Part shown: positions 6,634 through 13,169 of the stretch, piece by piece
Numbering within the stretch: the stretch's first letter is position 1
How the letters are laid out: each line of letters begins with the position of its first letter
NCBI GenBank assembly: GCA_002406115.1
Contig: DHNC01000015.1
Span: 1 to 18,119, forward strand
DNA length: 18,119 nt
From: Christensenella sp. UBA4626
GTDB taxonomy: Bacteria; Bacillota; Clostridia; Christensenellales; UBA1242
Direction of reading: 5' to 3'
The notes under the pieces: generated by a model
Database searches by the model: none
Told to the model about the DNA's origin: nothing
What the model saw: the letters and a program-made list of their open reading frames with translations, nothing else
Made by a program: the position numbers and the translations under genes

Positions 6634-8176
6634 ATGGCAAAATTTAAACATATTTTTCTTGCATTTATATGCGTTATTGTGGGCTCGTTTGTGTTTACGG
6701 GCTGCAATTTTTCTGACGACGGCAATTATTCCATAACAGTCAATCAAAACGAACACGGCACGGTGACCGTGGATAAAACAACCGCAAAGGAAAATGAAAA
6801 GGTTACAATCACCGCAACGGCAGATGAGGGCTATGTGCTTTATGCACTTCTTTGCGACGGCACTGTTTTAGATTCAAACATCGTAACAATGCCAGCAAAA
6901 AATATTGTTGTTTCAGCAATTTTTGAGCAGGTGAGCGACCAAACTATTGCTTTGGGCAAAGGCAATTATGTTCAACTTGCATATGTTGATGAGGACGGCA
7001 TTTATTCTGAAAACGGAACTTTCTTTAACAGCATTTCAATCAAGGAATAACAACAAGTTGGACTTGATTTTAAGCCTTGACACGTTGGTGGAATTGAATG
7101 ATGTTAGTTACACTCAGTCCGGCAACACAATTATTGCAAAAGTTGGGGAAAGAAACTATTCTGTTAAGATTATTGATGAAAAAACCTTTATGTTCCGCAA
7201 TATCTCTTCCGACGGACATTTGGGCAGCATGATTATCTTTGGCTATCAGGAAGATAAGCCGCTCACAGTAGGGAACTATAGCGAAAAGATTGGCGATGCT
7301 CAATATGAAATCAACTTAAAAGAAAACAACAAACTTGATTTAATCAAACTGGAAGCAGACTACACAATCAGCCTTGATAAGCAAGATTTACCATACTTTG
7401 TAAAGGGCAACACTTTGTATATCGACCTTGGCGACGAGTATATTTGTGCAAAACTCAACAATGTTTCAACAGGTGGCTTTATTGTAACAAATATTGTTAA
7501 TGTCACAAAAGAGGATGGCGATTTTACTTACATCCACAATGGCAATGCCACATTCTCAACAATAAATGAAATGAGCGTTGGCACATATGTAGCAAATCAA
7601 TCCGCAAATGCTGACAAAGAAGAATCTGAATATAAATACAACACTTTCAAGTTTGACGGCAATACATTTACAATTGCTATGCAAACAAGCACAGGATATA
7701 AGGTGTATCAAAATTTGCCTTTCAAACAAATCGGCAACGTTTATATCATAGGCAATGACGAGCAAACCAAAATTGTTATGGAATATGTCTATGGATCAGT
7801 TGAAATGCATATCAGTGCAACAAATTCAATCGTTTATGAACGCAAAACAGACGCAGTTGATGCGACTTATTTAGACGGACATTATTCATACGAAGAAAAT
7901 GGTAATGCTGTTGAATATACGCTTGCAGCGGGGAGTATGTCAATATATGTGTTTATGAATGGCGAAAGTGTAACTATTGAAGGCGGCAAACTTTATTCTA
8001 TTGGCAATTTGACAATCGTTCTTGGCGGCACATCTGCAATAGTTTGGCTGCAAGAAGATGCCTTGTTTGGTAAAATCTGGACATCTAGCATGGTGTCATT
8101 TAACGAAACTGGCACAATGACCGATTTGACAAGCGGAACAAATATTATGGCGTCAGAAGTGCAAGACATAATGTAA
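6634..8176 (+). pseudogene. Repeat-rich surface lipoprotein gene, broken by a one-base frameshift
   Basis: The first frame encodes a signal peptide with lipobox FTGC (Cys 24), then a divergent InlB-type B-repeat (about 33-98, with the usual ITVNQNEHGTVTV...TMPAKNIVVSAIFE pattern). It then stops at 7050. The downstream frame continues the same protein to 8176, giving about 513 residues once joined. An extra T at about 7048 explains the break: GGAA-T-AACAACAAG against a second internal repeat that reads KENNKLDLI without interruption (about 7318-7345). The region after the break is open for more than 1.1 kb, so the lesion is recent or is a sequencing error. The rest consists of beta-rich repeats with G-N-Y or Y-x-x-N/G motifs. 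The intact product would be an anchored extracellular protein of unknown ligand. Confidence 0.8.
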
Positions 8177-8251
8177 TTAAAAAATAATCCAATTTATTTC
8201 GCCCTGCCCGTAAATTTGGCTTGGAAGCGAGAACAAGAAGAGAAGTACAAG

Positions 8252-8290
8252 AAAAACACGAACTTTAAATTTGTAAGTCCGTGTTTTTTT
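8252..8290 (+). terminator. Intrinsic terminator after the lipoprotein gene
   Basis: AAAAACACGAACTT pairs with AAGTCCGTGTTTTT (one A-C mismatch) around a 9-nt loop and ends in a T run. It lies 75 bp past the lipoprotein stop and could work in both directions because of the A run on its left. Confidence 0.8.
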
Positions 8291-8512
8291 ATGGTGGACG
8301 TCGATTTTTTAACGCAGCTATCTCCAAAACAAAGCGTAGTTAAAAACTCTGTAAACTGAGTTTGCCTTATCAAATTATTACTCCCATTATTTATTCAACG
8401 AATTAGTTTTTTAATGTTATTTTGTTTTGAATCAGTTTCCCTAGTTTTAATCAAATTTTTAATGTAAAATTTGGGGCATATGTAACAAAATAAAAAATTC
8501 TGACACTCTTTC
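8291..8512. other. Intergenic stretch without recognisable gene
   Basis: No supported coding frame. The first bases, TGGTGGACGTCG at 8292-8303, match the 3' end of the tRNA-Lys fragment at 9592 (TGGTGGACCGTCG) apart from one missing C. After that the similarity ends. This could be a much-decayed tRNA end or chance. Confidence 0.3.
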
Positions 8513-8541
8513 TTGCTATACAGATTTAAGTGTGCTAAAAT
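8513..8541 (+). promoter_or_regulatory. Sigma-A-type promoter of the terminase-like gene
   Basis: TTGCTA (8513-8518) and TAAAAT (8536-8541) are separated by 17 bp. Transcription would start near 8548, leaving a leader of about 75 nt that contains the hairpin at 8565-8605. Confidence 0.55.
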
Positions 8542-8564
8542 ATTATTGATTTAAAATATCTTTT

Positions 8565-8605
8565 AAAAAGTTGAAGAAATTGCTTTAAGCAATCTTCAAC
8601 TTTTT
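8565..8605 (+). promoter_or_regulatory. Leader hairpin, possible transcription attenuator
   Basis: AAAAAGTTGAAG pairs with CTTCAACTTTTT, and inside it ATTGC pairs with GCAAT, giving 17 bp with a 2-nt bulge and a TTTAA loop. A T run ends the stem, as in an intrinsic terminator. It sits between a plausible promoter and the AAAGGGGG ribosome binding site of the next gene. It would therefore stop most transcripts unless an antiterminating condition applies. It could instead be an end-of-transcript terminator for upstream DNA. Confidence 0.5.
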
Positions 8606-8623
8606 GTATTAAAGGGGGAAGCT

Positions 8624-9049
8624 GTGGATAAGTTCGAAAAAGAGATGCTTGAACATAATAAAAAAGTTCAAACAGAAACAGAAAGAATAAACAATCAAAT
8701 TTTGCAAGTTCCAGTATATTTAACCGAAGAAGAAAAAAGTGCTTATGAAGAAATTGTAAAAACATTGAAAGAGAGTATAAAGTATAGACTCTCACATAGC
8801 GATGCTGAACTTATTTGGCAATATTGTCAAATCAAGATAATGAGAGATAGGGCTTGGCGAGGATATAGCAAAAATCCCGACAGATATATTAGAATTGTAA
8901 CCGGTATTTGTAGTGATGGCAAAACTCCAAAAGTAATGGTTAAGGAAAATGAACATTATAAAACATTGGTTGATTGCAACAAACAACTTGAAAAAATATT
9001 AAAAGATTTAAGATTGACACCAGAAGCAAGAGCAAAAAAGAGATTTTAA
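8624..9049 (+). CDS. P27-family phage terminase small subunit-like protein
   Basis: This 141-residue, mostly helical, basic protein resembles P27-type terminase small subunits, the DNA-recognition partner in phage packaging. It has a charged N-terminal coiled region (1-35), TEEEKSAYEEIVKTL and a helical core. The C-terminal hallmark is HYKTLVDCNKQLEKILKDLRLTPEARAKKRF, which matches the family's typical ending (long helix, L-x-L-T/S-P-x-x-R). The length fits the family. The start is GTG at 8624 with AAAGGGGG about 8 nt upstream. It stands without a large terminase subunit or other packaging genes, and is followed by a DUF488 gene. It may therefore be a remnant or a satellite-type packaging adapter. 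The family call rests mainly on the C-terminus. Confidence 0.5.
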   Translation: MDKFEKEMLEHNKKVQTETERINNQILQVPVYLTEEEKSAYEEIVKTLKESIKYRLSHSDAELIWQYCQIKIMRDRAWRGYSKNPDRYIRIVTGICSDGKTPKVMVKENEHYKTLVDCNKQLEKILKDLRLTPEARAKKRF

Positions 9050-9102
9050 TTTAAGTTTTTAAAATTAAAAAATATGAGTTATAATAATTAAGAGGTAATA
9101 AA

Positions 9103-9492
9103 ATGTATACAGGTTATTTTGGGAAAGTTAAAAGTTATCCAAAAGATAAGGGTTATAAATATATATCCATTGCGAGATTTAATAGGTTTTGGAATGGTGA
9201 AGAATATAAACAACTTGCTCCACCAGCTGAAATTATTAAAATTGAAGATGAAGAACTTTACACAAAGCTTTATTACGAACAAGTTTTAAATAAACTTAAT
9301 CCTCAAAAAGTCTACGATGAACTCGGTGATAATGCAGTTTTATTGTGTTATGAAAAATGGGCAGATATAAAAGAAGGTAAAACTTTTTGTCATAGAAGAA
9401 TTGTGGCAAAATGGTTAGAAGATAATTTAGGAGCAAAAGTAAAAGAATTAGATGATAAAAGTAAAAACGATATTGAACAATTGCATTTCTGA
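9103..9492 (+). CDS. DUF488 family protein
   Basis: This 129-residue protein shows the DUF488 pattern: MYTGYFGKVKSYPKDKGYKYISIARF at the start, a LAPPAEIIK segment, YDELGDNAVLLCYEK (71-85), and the conserved Cys-His-Arg motif CHRRIVAKWLEDNLG (96-110). The conserved Cys82 and Cys96-His97 may form a catalytic or metal site; the biochemical role of the family is not established. The start at 9103 has AGAGGT 7 nt upstream, and TATAAT at 9080-9085 could give it its own promoter. Members of this family turn up often in prophages and defence-rich islands, which fits the neighbouring phage-like gene and tRNA fragment. Confidence 0.85.
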   Translation: MYTGYFGKVKSYPKDKGYKYISIARFNRFWNGEEYKQLAPPAEIIKIEDEELYTKLYYEQVLNKLNPQKVYDELGDNAVLLCYEKWADIKEGKTFCHRRIVAKWLEDNLGAKVKELDDKSKNDIEQLHF

Positions 9493-9559
9493 TATAGAGA
9501 TATGTTAATTAGCGAAATAAGAAATCAAATTAGCAATATGTCTTTACATCTAAACAAAG

Positions 9560-9588
9560 AAAAAAAGGAACTTAGTGTTCCTTTTTTT
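9560..9588 (+). terminator. Intrinsic terminator after the DUF488 gene
   Basis: AAAGGAAC pairs with GTTCCTTT around the loop TTAGT, flanked by an A run and a T run, so it can work in both directions. It lies 68 bp past the DUF488 stop and immediately before the tRNA-Lys fragment. Confidence 0.85.
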
Positions 9589-9591
9589 CTT

Positions 9592-9637
9592 TGGTGGACC
9601 GTCGGGGACTCGAACCCCGGACCCACTGATTAAGAGG
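9592..9637 (-). pseudogene. 3' half of tRNA-Lys(CTT), displaced by integration
   Basis: On the minus strand these 46 nt match the 3' part of a tRNA-Lys: the anticodon loop CTCTTAATC, the stem strand CAGTGG, the T arm CCGGGG-TTCGAGT-CCCCG, the acceptor strand and the encoded CCA. The 5' half (D arm, 5' anticodon stem) is missing. It is replaced from the anticodon onwards by the repeat that begins at 9628. A tRNA cut exactly in the anticodon loop is a known integration point of tyrosine recombinases. The fragment itself cannot fold as a tRNA and is not functional. Confidence 0.88.
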
Positions 9638-9790
9638 TGTGATTAAAACTTGTTAAGATAGTTTATTTTATATCCTAAAAATCTCTTTATTCCCTTATTT
9701 TACCTAGCAAATTCGTGTTATATAATTTTATTTTGTTTTATAACAATTCTCCTAATTTTATTTAAGTTTTTGGTGTCTATTTTTAGACAG
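9628..9790. repeat. Attachment-like direct repeat, left copy (attL-like)
   Basis: This 163-bp stretch starts GATTAAGAGGT and matches 15039-15200 over its whole length, with scattered substitutions and small gaps. Conserved blocks include TGATTAAAACTTGTTAA, ATAGTTTATTTTATATC, then CTTTATTCCCTTATT with ACCTAGCAAATTCGTG, and a closing dyad TGTCTATTTTTAGACA (9774-9789). The first ten bases are the tRNA-Lys anticodon loop and stem strand, which would be the crossover core; the rest would be the element arm. No gene lies in it. Confidence 0.8.
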
Positions 9791-9833
9791 ATGTGAAACA
9801 AAGTATTTTTTAGACAAAAAATAAAAATAAAAA

Positions 9834-9938
9834 TTCTCAAAAATCGCATACGAACAAAGAGTTGAAAAGAAAGCAATCTCTCCACTCAATGCAGATAATA
9901 AAAATTTGCTTGAAATAAAATCTGATGAAGATAAATAA
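9834..9938 (+). pseudogene. Possible C-terminal remnant of an unknown gene
   Basis: One frame reads FSKIAYEQRVEKKAI, then SPLNADNKNLLEIKS and DEDK before a stop. The composition looks like a real protein end, but there is no start codon or ribosome binding site and a stop lies just upstream. It follows the left attachment-like repeat directly and may be what is left of the element's terminal gene. I cannot assign a family. Confidence 0.25.
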
Positions 9939-9954
9939 AAGATTATGAATGATG

Positions 9955-9993
9955 AAAAACACTAGGAATAATAGTAAGAACCCTAGTGTTTTT
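9955..9993 (-). terminator. Intrinsic terminator, downstream of the XRE regulator gene
   Basis: AAAAACACTAGG pairs with CCTAGTGTTTTT, a 12-bp perfect stem with a 15-nt loop and T runs on both strands. It lies 9 nt past the minus-strand stop of the XRE-type gene and could also stop rightward transcription from the repeat. Confidence 0.85.
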
Positions 9994-10001
9994 TTATTGT
10001 C

Positions 10002-10430
10002 TTATTTGTATTCTTTTGTTAATAAATCATCAACTGAACAACCAAAATAATCTGCTATTTCAAAGAGTGTTCTTACGCTTGGTTCAACACCATTTTTATA
10101 ACGAATAATATTGTCTTTTTGATAATTCATTTCTTTGCAGAATTGTCTGTTAGAAAGATTTGATTTTCTTATAAGTTCAGTCAAATAATCATAAAATTTG
10201 CTTTGGTCGGTGGAATACTTGCTAAAATTATTCACATCAGATTTTTCATACAAATAATCTATTGAAACTTGTAAATAATTTACAACTTTAATTAAGGTTT
10301 GCAAACTTGGATTTCTTTGTTTGTATTTATAAAATGTATCTTTTGAAATAACATTATCGGAAAATAAACAATCAACACTCTTGCCTTCGTCTTCCAAATA
10401 GTTTTTAACAGCAGTTATAAAATCAATCAT
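10002..10430 (-). CDS. Tandem-HTH XRE-family transcriptional regulator
   Basis: This 142-residue protein carries two helix-turn-helix units. The N-terminal one (about 4-62) runs FITAVKNYLEDEGKSVDCLF...SKDTFYKYKQRNPSLQTLIKVVNYLQVSIDYLYEK. The C-terminal one (about 78-140) is a more canonical Cro/CI-type domain: YLTELIRKSNLSNRQFCKEM, KDNIIRYKNGVEPSVRTLFEIADYFGCSVDDLL. There is no extra ligand or protease-sensitive domain. I start at the second ATG (10430) because GGGGTG sits 4 nt before it; the upstream ATG at 10442 overlaps that site. It is divergent from the SLOG-protein gene, and the shared 110-bp gap holds a dyad and direct repeats. It probably represses itself and that neighbour. Confidence 0.85.
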   Translation of the reverse strand: MIDFITAVKNYLEDEGKSVDCLFSDNVISKDTFYKYKQRNPSLQTLIKVVNYLQVSIDYLYEKSDVNNFSKYSTDQSKFYDYLTELIRKSNLSNRQFCKEMNYQKDNIIRYKNGVEPSVRTLFEIADYFGCSVDDLLTKEYK

Positions 10431-10440
10431 CTTACACCCC

Positions 10441-10460
10441 ATATAAACATTCGTTTATAT
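10441..10460. promoter_or_regulatory. Dyad operator candidate next to the XRE gene
   Basis: ATATAAAC and GTTTATAT form a perfect 8-bp inverted repeat around ATTC. It lies 10 nt before the XRE start codon and overlaps a likely minus-strand -10 region (TATATAA). It is placed to act as an autoregulatory operator; a hairpin in the leader is the alternative. Confidence 0.55.
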
Positions 10461-10466
10461 AATTAT

Positions 10467-10512
10467 TGCCTAAAATGATGACGAAACACTTGCTACTGCC
10501 TAACATGATGAC
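10467..10512. promoter_or_regulatory. Two 16-bp direct repeats, probable regulator binding sites
   Basis: TGCCTAAAATGATGAC (10467-10482) and TGCCTAACATGATGAC (10497-10512) differ at one base. They start 30 bp apart, close to three helical turns, so both lie on the same DNA face. The second lies inside the spacer of the SLOG-gene promoter and the first just upstream of its -35. A bound repressor, probably the adjacent XRE protein, would block that promoter. Confidence 0.65.
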
Positions 10513-10519
10513 ATATAAT
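10490..10519 (+). promoter_or_regulatory. Promoter of the SLOG-family gene
   Basis: TTGCTA (10490-10495) and a perfect TATAAT (10514-10519) are 18 bp apart and end 21 nt before the start codon. One of the 16-bp repeats covers the spacer. Confidence 0.7.
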
Positions 10520-10540
10520 ATCTAAATAGGAGTGGTTAAG

Positions 10541-11086
10541 ATGTTTGGGCTTAAAGTTAAAAAAGAAAAATCAACAGTAAAAGCATTAAAAATTTGTTTT
10601 ACTGGACATAGACCGAAAGGTTTGCCTTGGGGCTATGATGAAACGAAAGAAAGTTGCATTTTGTTTAAAAATGTGATGTTTTCTATAATTGAAAAAGCAA
10701 TTATGAGTGGCTACACATACTTTATTTCAGGAATGGCGTTAGGTATTGATATGATTTGTGCAGAGATAGTTTTAGAACTTAAAAAGAAATATAAGAATGT
10801 AATGCTAGAATGTGCTATTCCTTGCCTAAACCAAGAAAAGAAATGGCCTTTATCAGAGCAAGAGAGATATAAAAACATTCTTAAAAAAGCAGATGTCGTT
10901 CACTATGTAAGCAAAGCTGAATATACCGATACTTGTATGAATGATAGAAATATTTATATGGTTAAAGCGTGTGATGTTGTCATTGCTGTATGGAATGGCA
11001 AACCAAGTGGCACTGGAAACACTGTTAAAATGGCAAGAAATGCTGGCAAGAAAGTTAGAGTCGTTGACCCATACAATCCCCAATAA
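10541..11086 (+). CDS. SLOG-family nucleotide-binding-like protein (DUF1273/YpsA-type)
   Basis: This 181-residue protein has the Rossmann-like SLOG layout of the DUF1273/YpsA group. The N-terminal strand leads into TGHRP (21-25). YTYFISGMALGID (58-70) is the family's Gly-rich loop. LECAIPCLNQEKKW carries the conserved acidic/aromatic region. RNIYMVKACDVVIAVWNGKPSGTGNTV (136-162) is the nucleotide-phosphate-type loop. Known SLOG domains bind or sense nucleotide-derived ligands, and several occur in conflict systems; the ligand here is unknown. I start at ATG 10541 because AGGAG ends 8 nt before it; a GTG at 10532 overlaps that site. It is divergent from an XRE regulator and followed by a strong terminator, so it forms a one-gene, regulated unit. 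Confidence 0.88.
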   Translation: MFGLKVKKEKSTVKALKICFTGHRPKGLPWGYDETKESCILFKNVMFSIIEKAIMSGYTYFISGMALGIDMICAEIVLELKKKYKNVMLECAIPCLNQEKKWPLSEQERYKNILKKADVVHYVSKAEYTDTCMNDRNIYMVKACDVVIAVWNGKPSGTGNTVKMARNAGKKVRVVDPYNPQ

Positions 11087-11112
11087 TGCATTTTTTTATT
11101 CGTTTTCAAACA

Positions 11113-11141
11113 AAAATGAGAGCAAATACTGCTCTCATTTT
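11113..11141. terminator. Bidirectional terminator between convergent genes
   Basis: AAAATGAGAGC pairs with GCTCTCATTTT, 11 bp perfect, loop AAATACT, with A and T runs on each side. It separates the rightward SLOG gene from the end of the leftward zinc operon and probably serves both. Confidence 0.9.
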
Positions 11142-11160
11142 TTATAGGTCTATATAATAG

Positions 11161-11592
11161 TTAAACAATTTTTGATGATTTAAGATAGCAATAAGTTGTT
11201 CCATTTTCTTTATATGTTCCAAAAATTCCTTCCACGGTTATATACTTGTTTTGCTTTGGATAATTTCCATTAGACAAAACAAATTCTAAACCTTGCGAGC
11301 AACAACCTAAGGCATCTTTTATTATTATAGCATGATATGTTGTGTTAGTAGCATTGTCATAATATACACTATGTGTTCCACTTGCCTTTATGGTTTTGCC
11401 TTTATATTCATTTGGCGAAGATAACATATTATAAACTTGTGAATATACCATTGTGCTATTCATATTTGTAAGGTCAATATAATTTCCGCTTGTATCAATA
11501 TTTTTACCACAACCACCAATAGAAATAAATATAATTCCCACCATTAATACAAGAGATAAGGTCATAAAAACTTTTTTTAATTTTGATTTCAT
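11161..11592 (-). CDS. Zinc-operon lipoprotein, OB-fold-like
   Basis: This 143-residue predicted lipoprotein is the last gene of the zinc-uptake operon. The signal peptide ends in lipobox ISIGGC (Cys 28). The mature part starts with a Thr/Asn/Ser linker (YIDLTNMNSTMVYSQVYNMLSSP). A small beta-barrel-like domain follows (about 60-143: GKTIKASGTHSVY, HAIIIKDALGCCSQGLEFVL, YITVEGIFGTYKENGTTYCYL), as in OB folds. The Cys-Cys pair at 97-98 plus His 74 and His 87 could bind metal. I recall similar lipoproteins beside ZnuABC-type genes in Clostridia; a role as an accessory zinc-binding or sensing protein is inferred from this context. The start overlaps the znuB stop as ATGA, with AGGAG about 7 nt upstream. 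Confidence 0.75.
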   Translation of the reverse strand: MKSKLKKVFMTLSLVLMVGIIFISIGGCGKNIDTSGNYIDLTNMNSTMVYSQVYNMLSSPNEYKGKTIKASGTHSVYYDNATNTTYHAIIIKDALGCCSQGLEFVLSNGNYPKQNKYITVEGIFGTYKENGTTYCYLKSSKIV

Positions 11593-12443
11593 ACTTTTCT
11601 CCTATAAGCAAATTTTCCTATAATGAAAAAAGCAATAAAACAAACAATATCAACAAGTATAATAGTCGCACCAACTGGCGTTCCAATCAATATGGAAAGG
11701 ATTATACCAAAGAAAGCACACAAAACGGATATTACACCAGAACAGATAATCACTCCCTTGAAACTTTTAAAAACTCTCATAGCTGAAAGTGCTGGGAATA
11801 TTACAAGTGCTGAAACTAAAAGCGAACCAACCAAATTCATAGCAATAACTATAACAATGGCAATTATACTTGCAAGCAAGATGTTAAATAATTCGGTTTT
11901 TGTTCCACTTGCTTTTGCAAAATTTTCATCAAATGTAACTGCAAAAATCTTATTGTAAAAGAAAATAAAGAACAAAATAACAAACAGAGCAAGTCCTATT
12001 GTAAGCCATACATCACTTGATGAAAGTGTAAGAATTGAAGTTGAGCCAAAAAGTGTTGTGCATACATCACCAGAAACATTTGAAGACACATTAAATACAT
12101 TTAATAGAAGATAGCCAATAGCAAGTGCACTAACGGATAAAATTGCAATTAAAGCATCTCCATTTATTTTTTTATTCTGGCTTGTTTTTAATAGCAGAAT
12201 TGCACAAACAATGGTTATTGGCAGAACAATAATCATATTGTTAGTAAGACCTAACACACTTCCGATAGCCATTGCACCAAAGGCAGTATGGGAAAGTCCA
12301 TCTCCAATATATGAAAATCGTTTTAACACCAAAGTTACACCCAAAAGTGAAGCACAAAGAGAGATTAAAATTCCAACAATTATAGCATAGCGAACAAAGG
12401 GGAATGACAAATAAAATGATAATGTTTCAAAAAGTTTACTCAT
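11589..12443 (-). CDS. znuB: Zinc/metal ABC transporter permease
   Basis: This 284-residue permease of the ABC-3 family (ZnuB/MntB/AdcB type) forms the membrane channel of the uptake system. It has eight or so hydrophobic segments. Family motifs include RYAIIVGILISLCASLLGVTLVLKRFSYIGDGLSHTAFGAMAIG (18-61), with the typical GDGLSH box, and NLVGSLLVSALVIFPALSAM (about 200-219). It overlaps the ATPase gene by 8 nt and the following lipoprotein gene by 4 nt, so translation is coupled. The gene symbol assumes zinc as substrate. That rests on the Zur-type regulator and adjacent binding protein, and manganese cannot be excluded from the permease alone. Confidence 0.93.
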   Translation of the reverse strand: MSKLFETLSFYLSFPFVRYAIIVGILISLCASLLGVTLVLKRFSYIGDGLSHTAFGAMAIGSVLGLTNNMIIVLPITIVCAILLLKTSQNKKINGDALIAILSVSALAIGYLLLNVFNVSSNVSGDVCTTLFGSTSILTLSSSDVWLTIGLALFVILFFIFFYNKIFAVTFDENFAKASGTKTELFNILLASIIAIVIVIAMNLVGSLLVSALVIFPALSAMRVFKSFKGVIICSGVISVLCAFFGIILSILIGTPVGATIILVDIVCFIAFFIIGKFAYRRKV

Positions 12444-13161
12444 CTTGATGACCCCCTATATGTCCGCCTGCATACTTTTCAAATTGCTTGCCTAAATCAC
12501 TATTTTCAAATTCTTCTTTTGTTCCAAAAAATGGATTACTATTCACAAAAAGAATGTGTTTAGCATATTTCAAGGCTGAAGATACATCGTGAGAAATCAT
12601 AATTACGGTAATGCCATTTTTGTTTAACTTATCTATAATCTCATACATTTCTTCTGTAGCCTTTGGGTCAAGACCACTAACTGGCTCATCAAGCAACAAT
12701 ATCTTTTGTGTGCTACACAAAGCCCTTGCAAGCAAAACTCTTTGCTTTTGTCCGCCAGAAAGTTCTCTAAAACATTTGTTTTTAAGTTTTTCAATCCCAA
12801 TTTCTTTCATTATGTCAAGAACTTTTTGCTTTTCTGTCTTATTGTAAAAAGGTCTCAATCCACATCTATTTTGAAAGCCACTAATAACAATTTCATAACA
12901 AGTTGCTGGAAAGTCTTTTTGAACTATTGTTTGTTGGGGCAAGTATCCTATATCTTTTTTTGTTAAACCATTTTCAAACTCAATTTTCCCACTAATAATT
13001 GGCATAAGTTCTAAAATTGTTTTCATTAAAGTAGATTTTCCTGCACCATTTTCTCCAAGGATACAAAGATAATCACCATTTTCAATACTAAAAGATAAAT
13101 TTGATAAAATAGCATTTTTATCATAGCCAATGGAAATATTTTTACATTCAATTTGTGTCAT
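12436..13161 (-). CDS. znuC: Zinc/metal ABC transporter ATP-binding protein
   Basis: This 241-residue ATPase powers uptake together with the permease. All nucleotide-binding motifs are present: Walker A GENGAGKST (36-44), Q-loop near YLPQQ, signature LSGGQ (134-138), Walker B ILLLDEP (154-160) and H-loop His 191. The length is typical for ZnuC/AdcC. The C-terminus ends in a short His/Gly tail (GGHIGGHQDE) that could bind metal. It follows znuA by 8 nt and overlaps the permease start, so it is mid-operon. Confidence 0.95.
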   Translation of the reverse strand: MTQIECKNISIGYDKNAILSNLSFSIENGDYLCILGENGAGKSTLMKTILELMPIISGKIEFENGLTKKDIGYLPQQTIVQKDFPATCYEIVISGFQNRCGLRPFYNKTEKQKVLDIMKEIGIEKLKNKCFRELSGGQKQRVLLARALCSTQKILLLDEPVSGLDPKATEEMYEIIDKLNKNGITVIMISHDVSSALKYAKHILFVNSNPFFGTKEEFENSDLGKQFEKYAGGHIGGHQDE

Positions 13162-13169
13162 ACTTCCAC

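Noticed and set aside
6947..7050. Independent start for the downstream lipoprotein frame
   Set aside because: The ATG at 6947 has no ribosome binding site and its first 30 or so residues overlap, out of frame, the end of the upstream frame. The continuous repeat pattern after 7050 shows a frameshift rather than a new gene.
9628..9790. End of an integrase gene in the attachment-like arm
   Set aside because: I checked for recombinase C-terminal motifs on both strands and saw none; stops are frequent in all frames of both copies.
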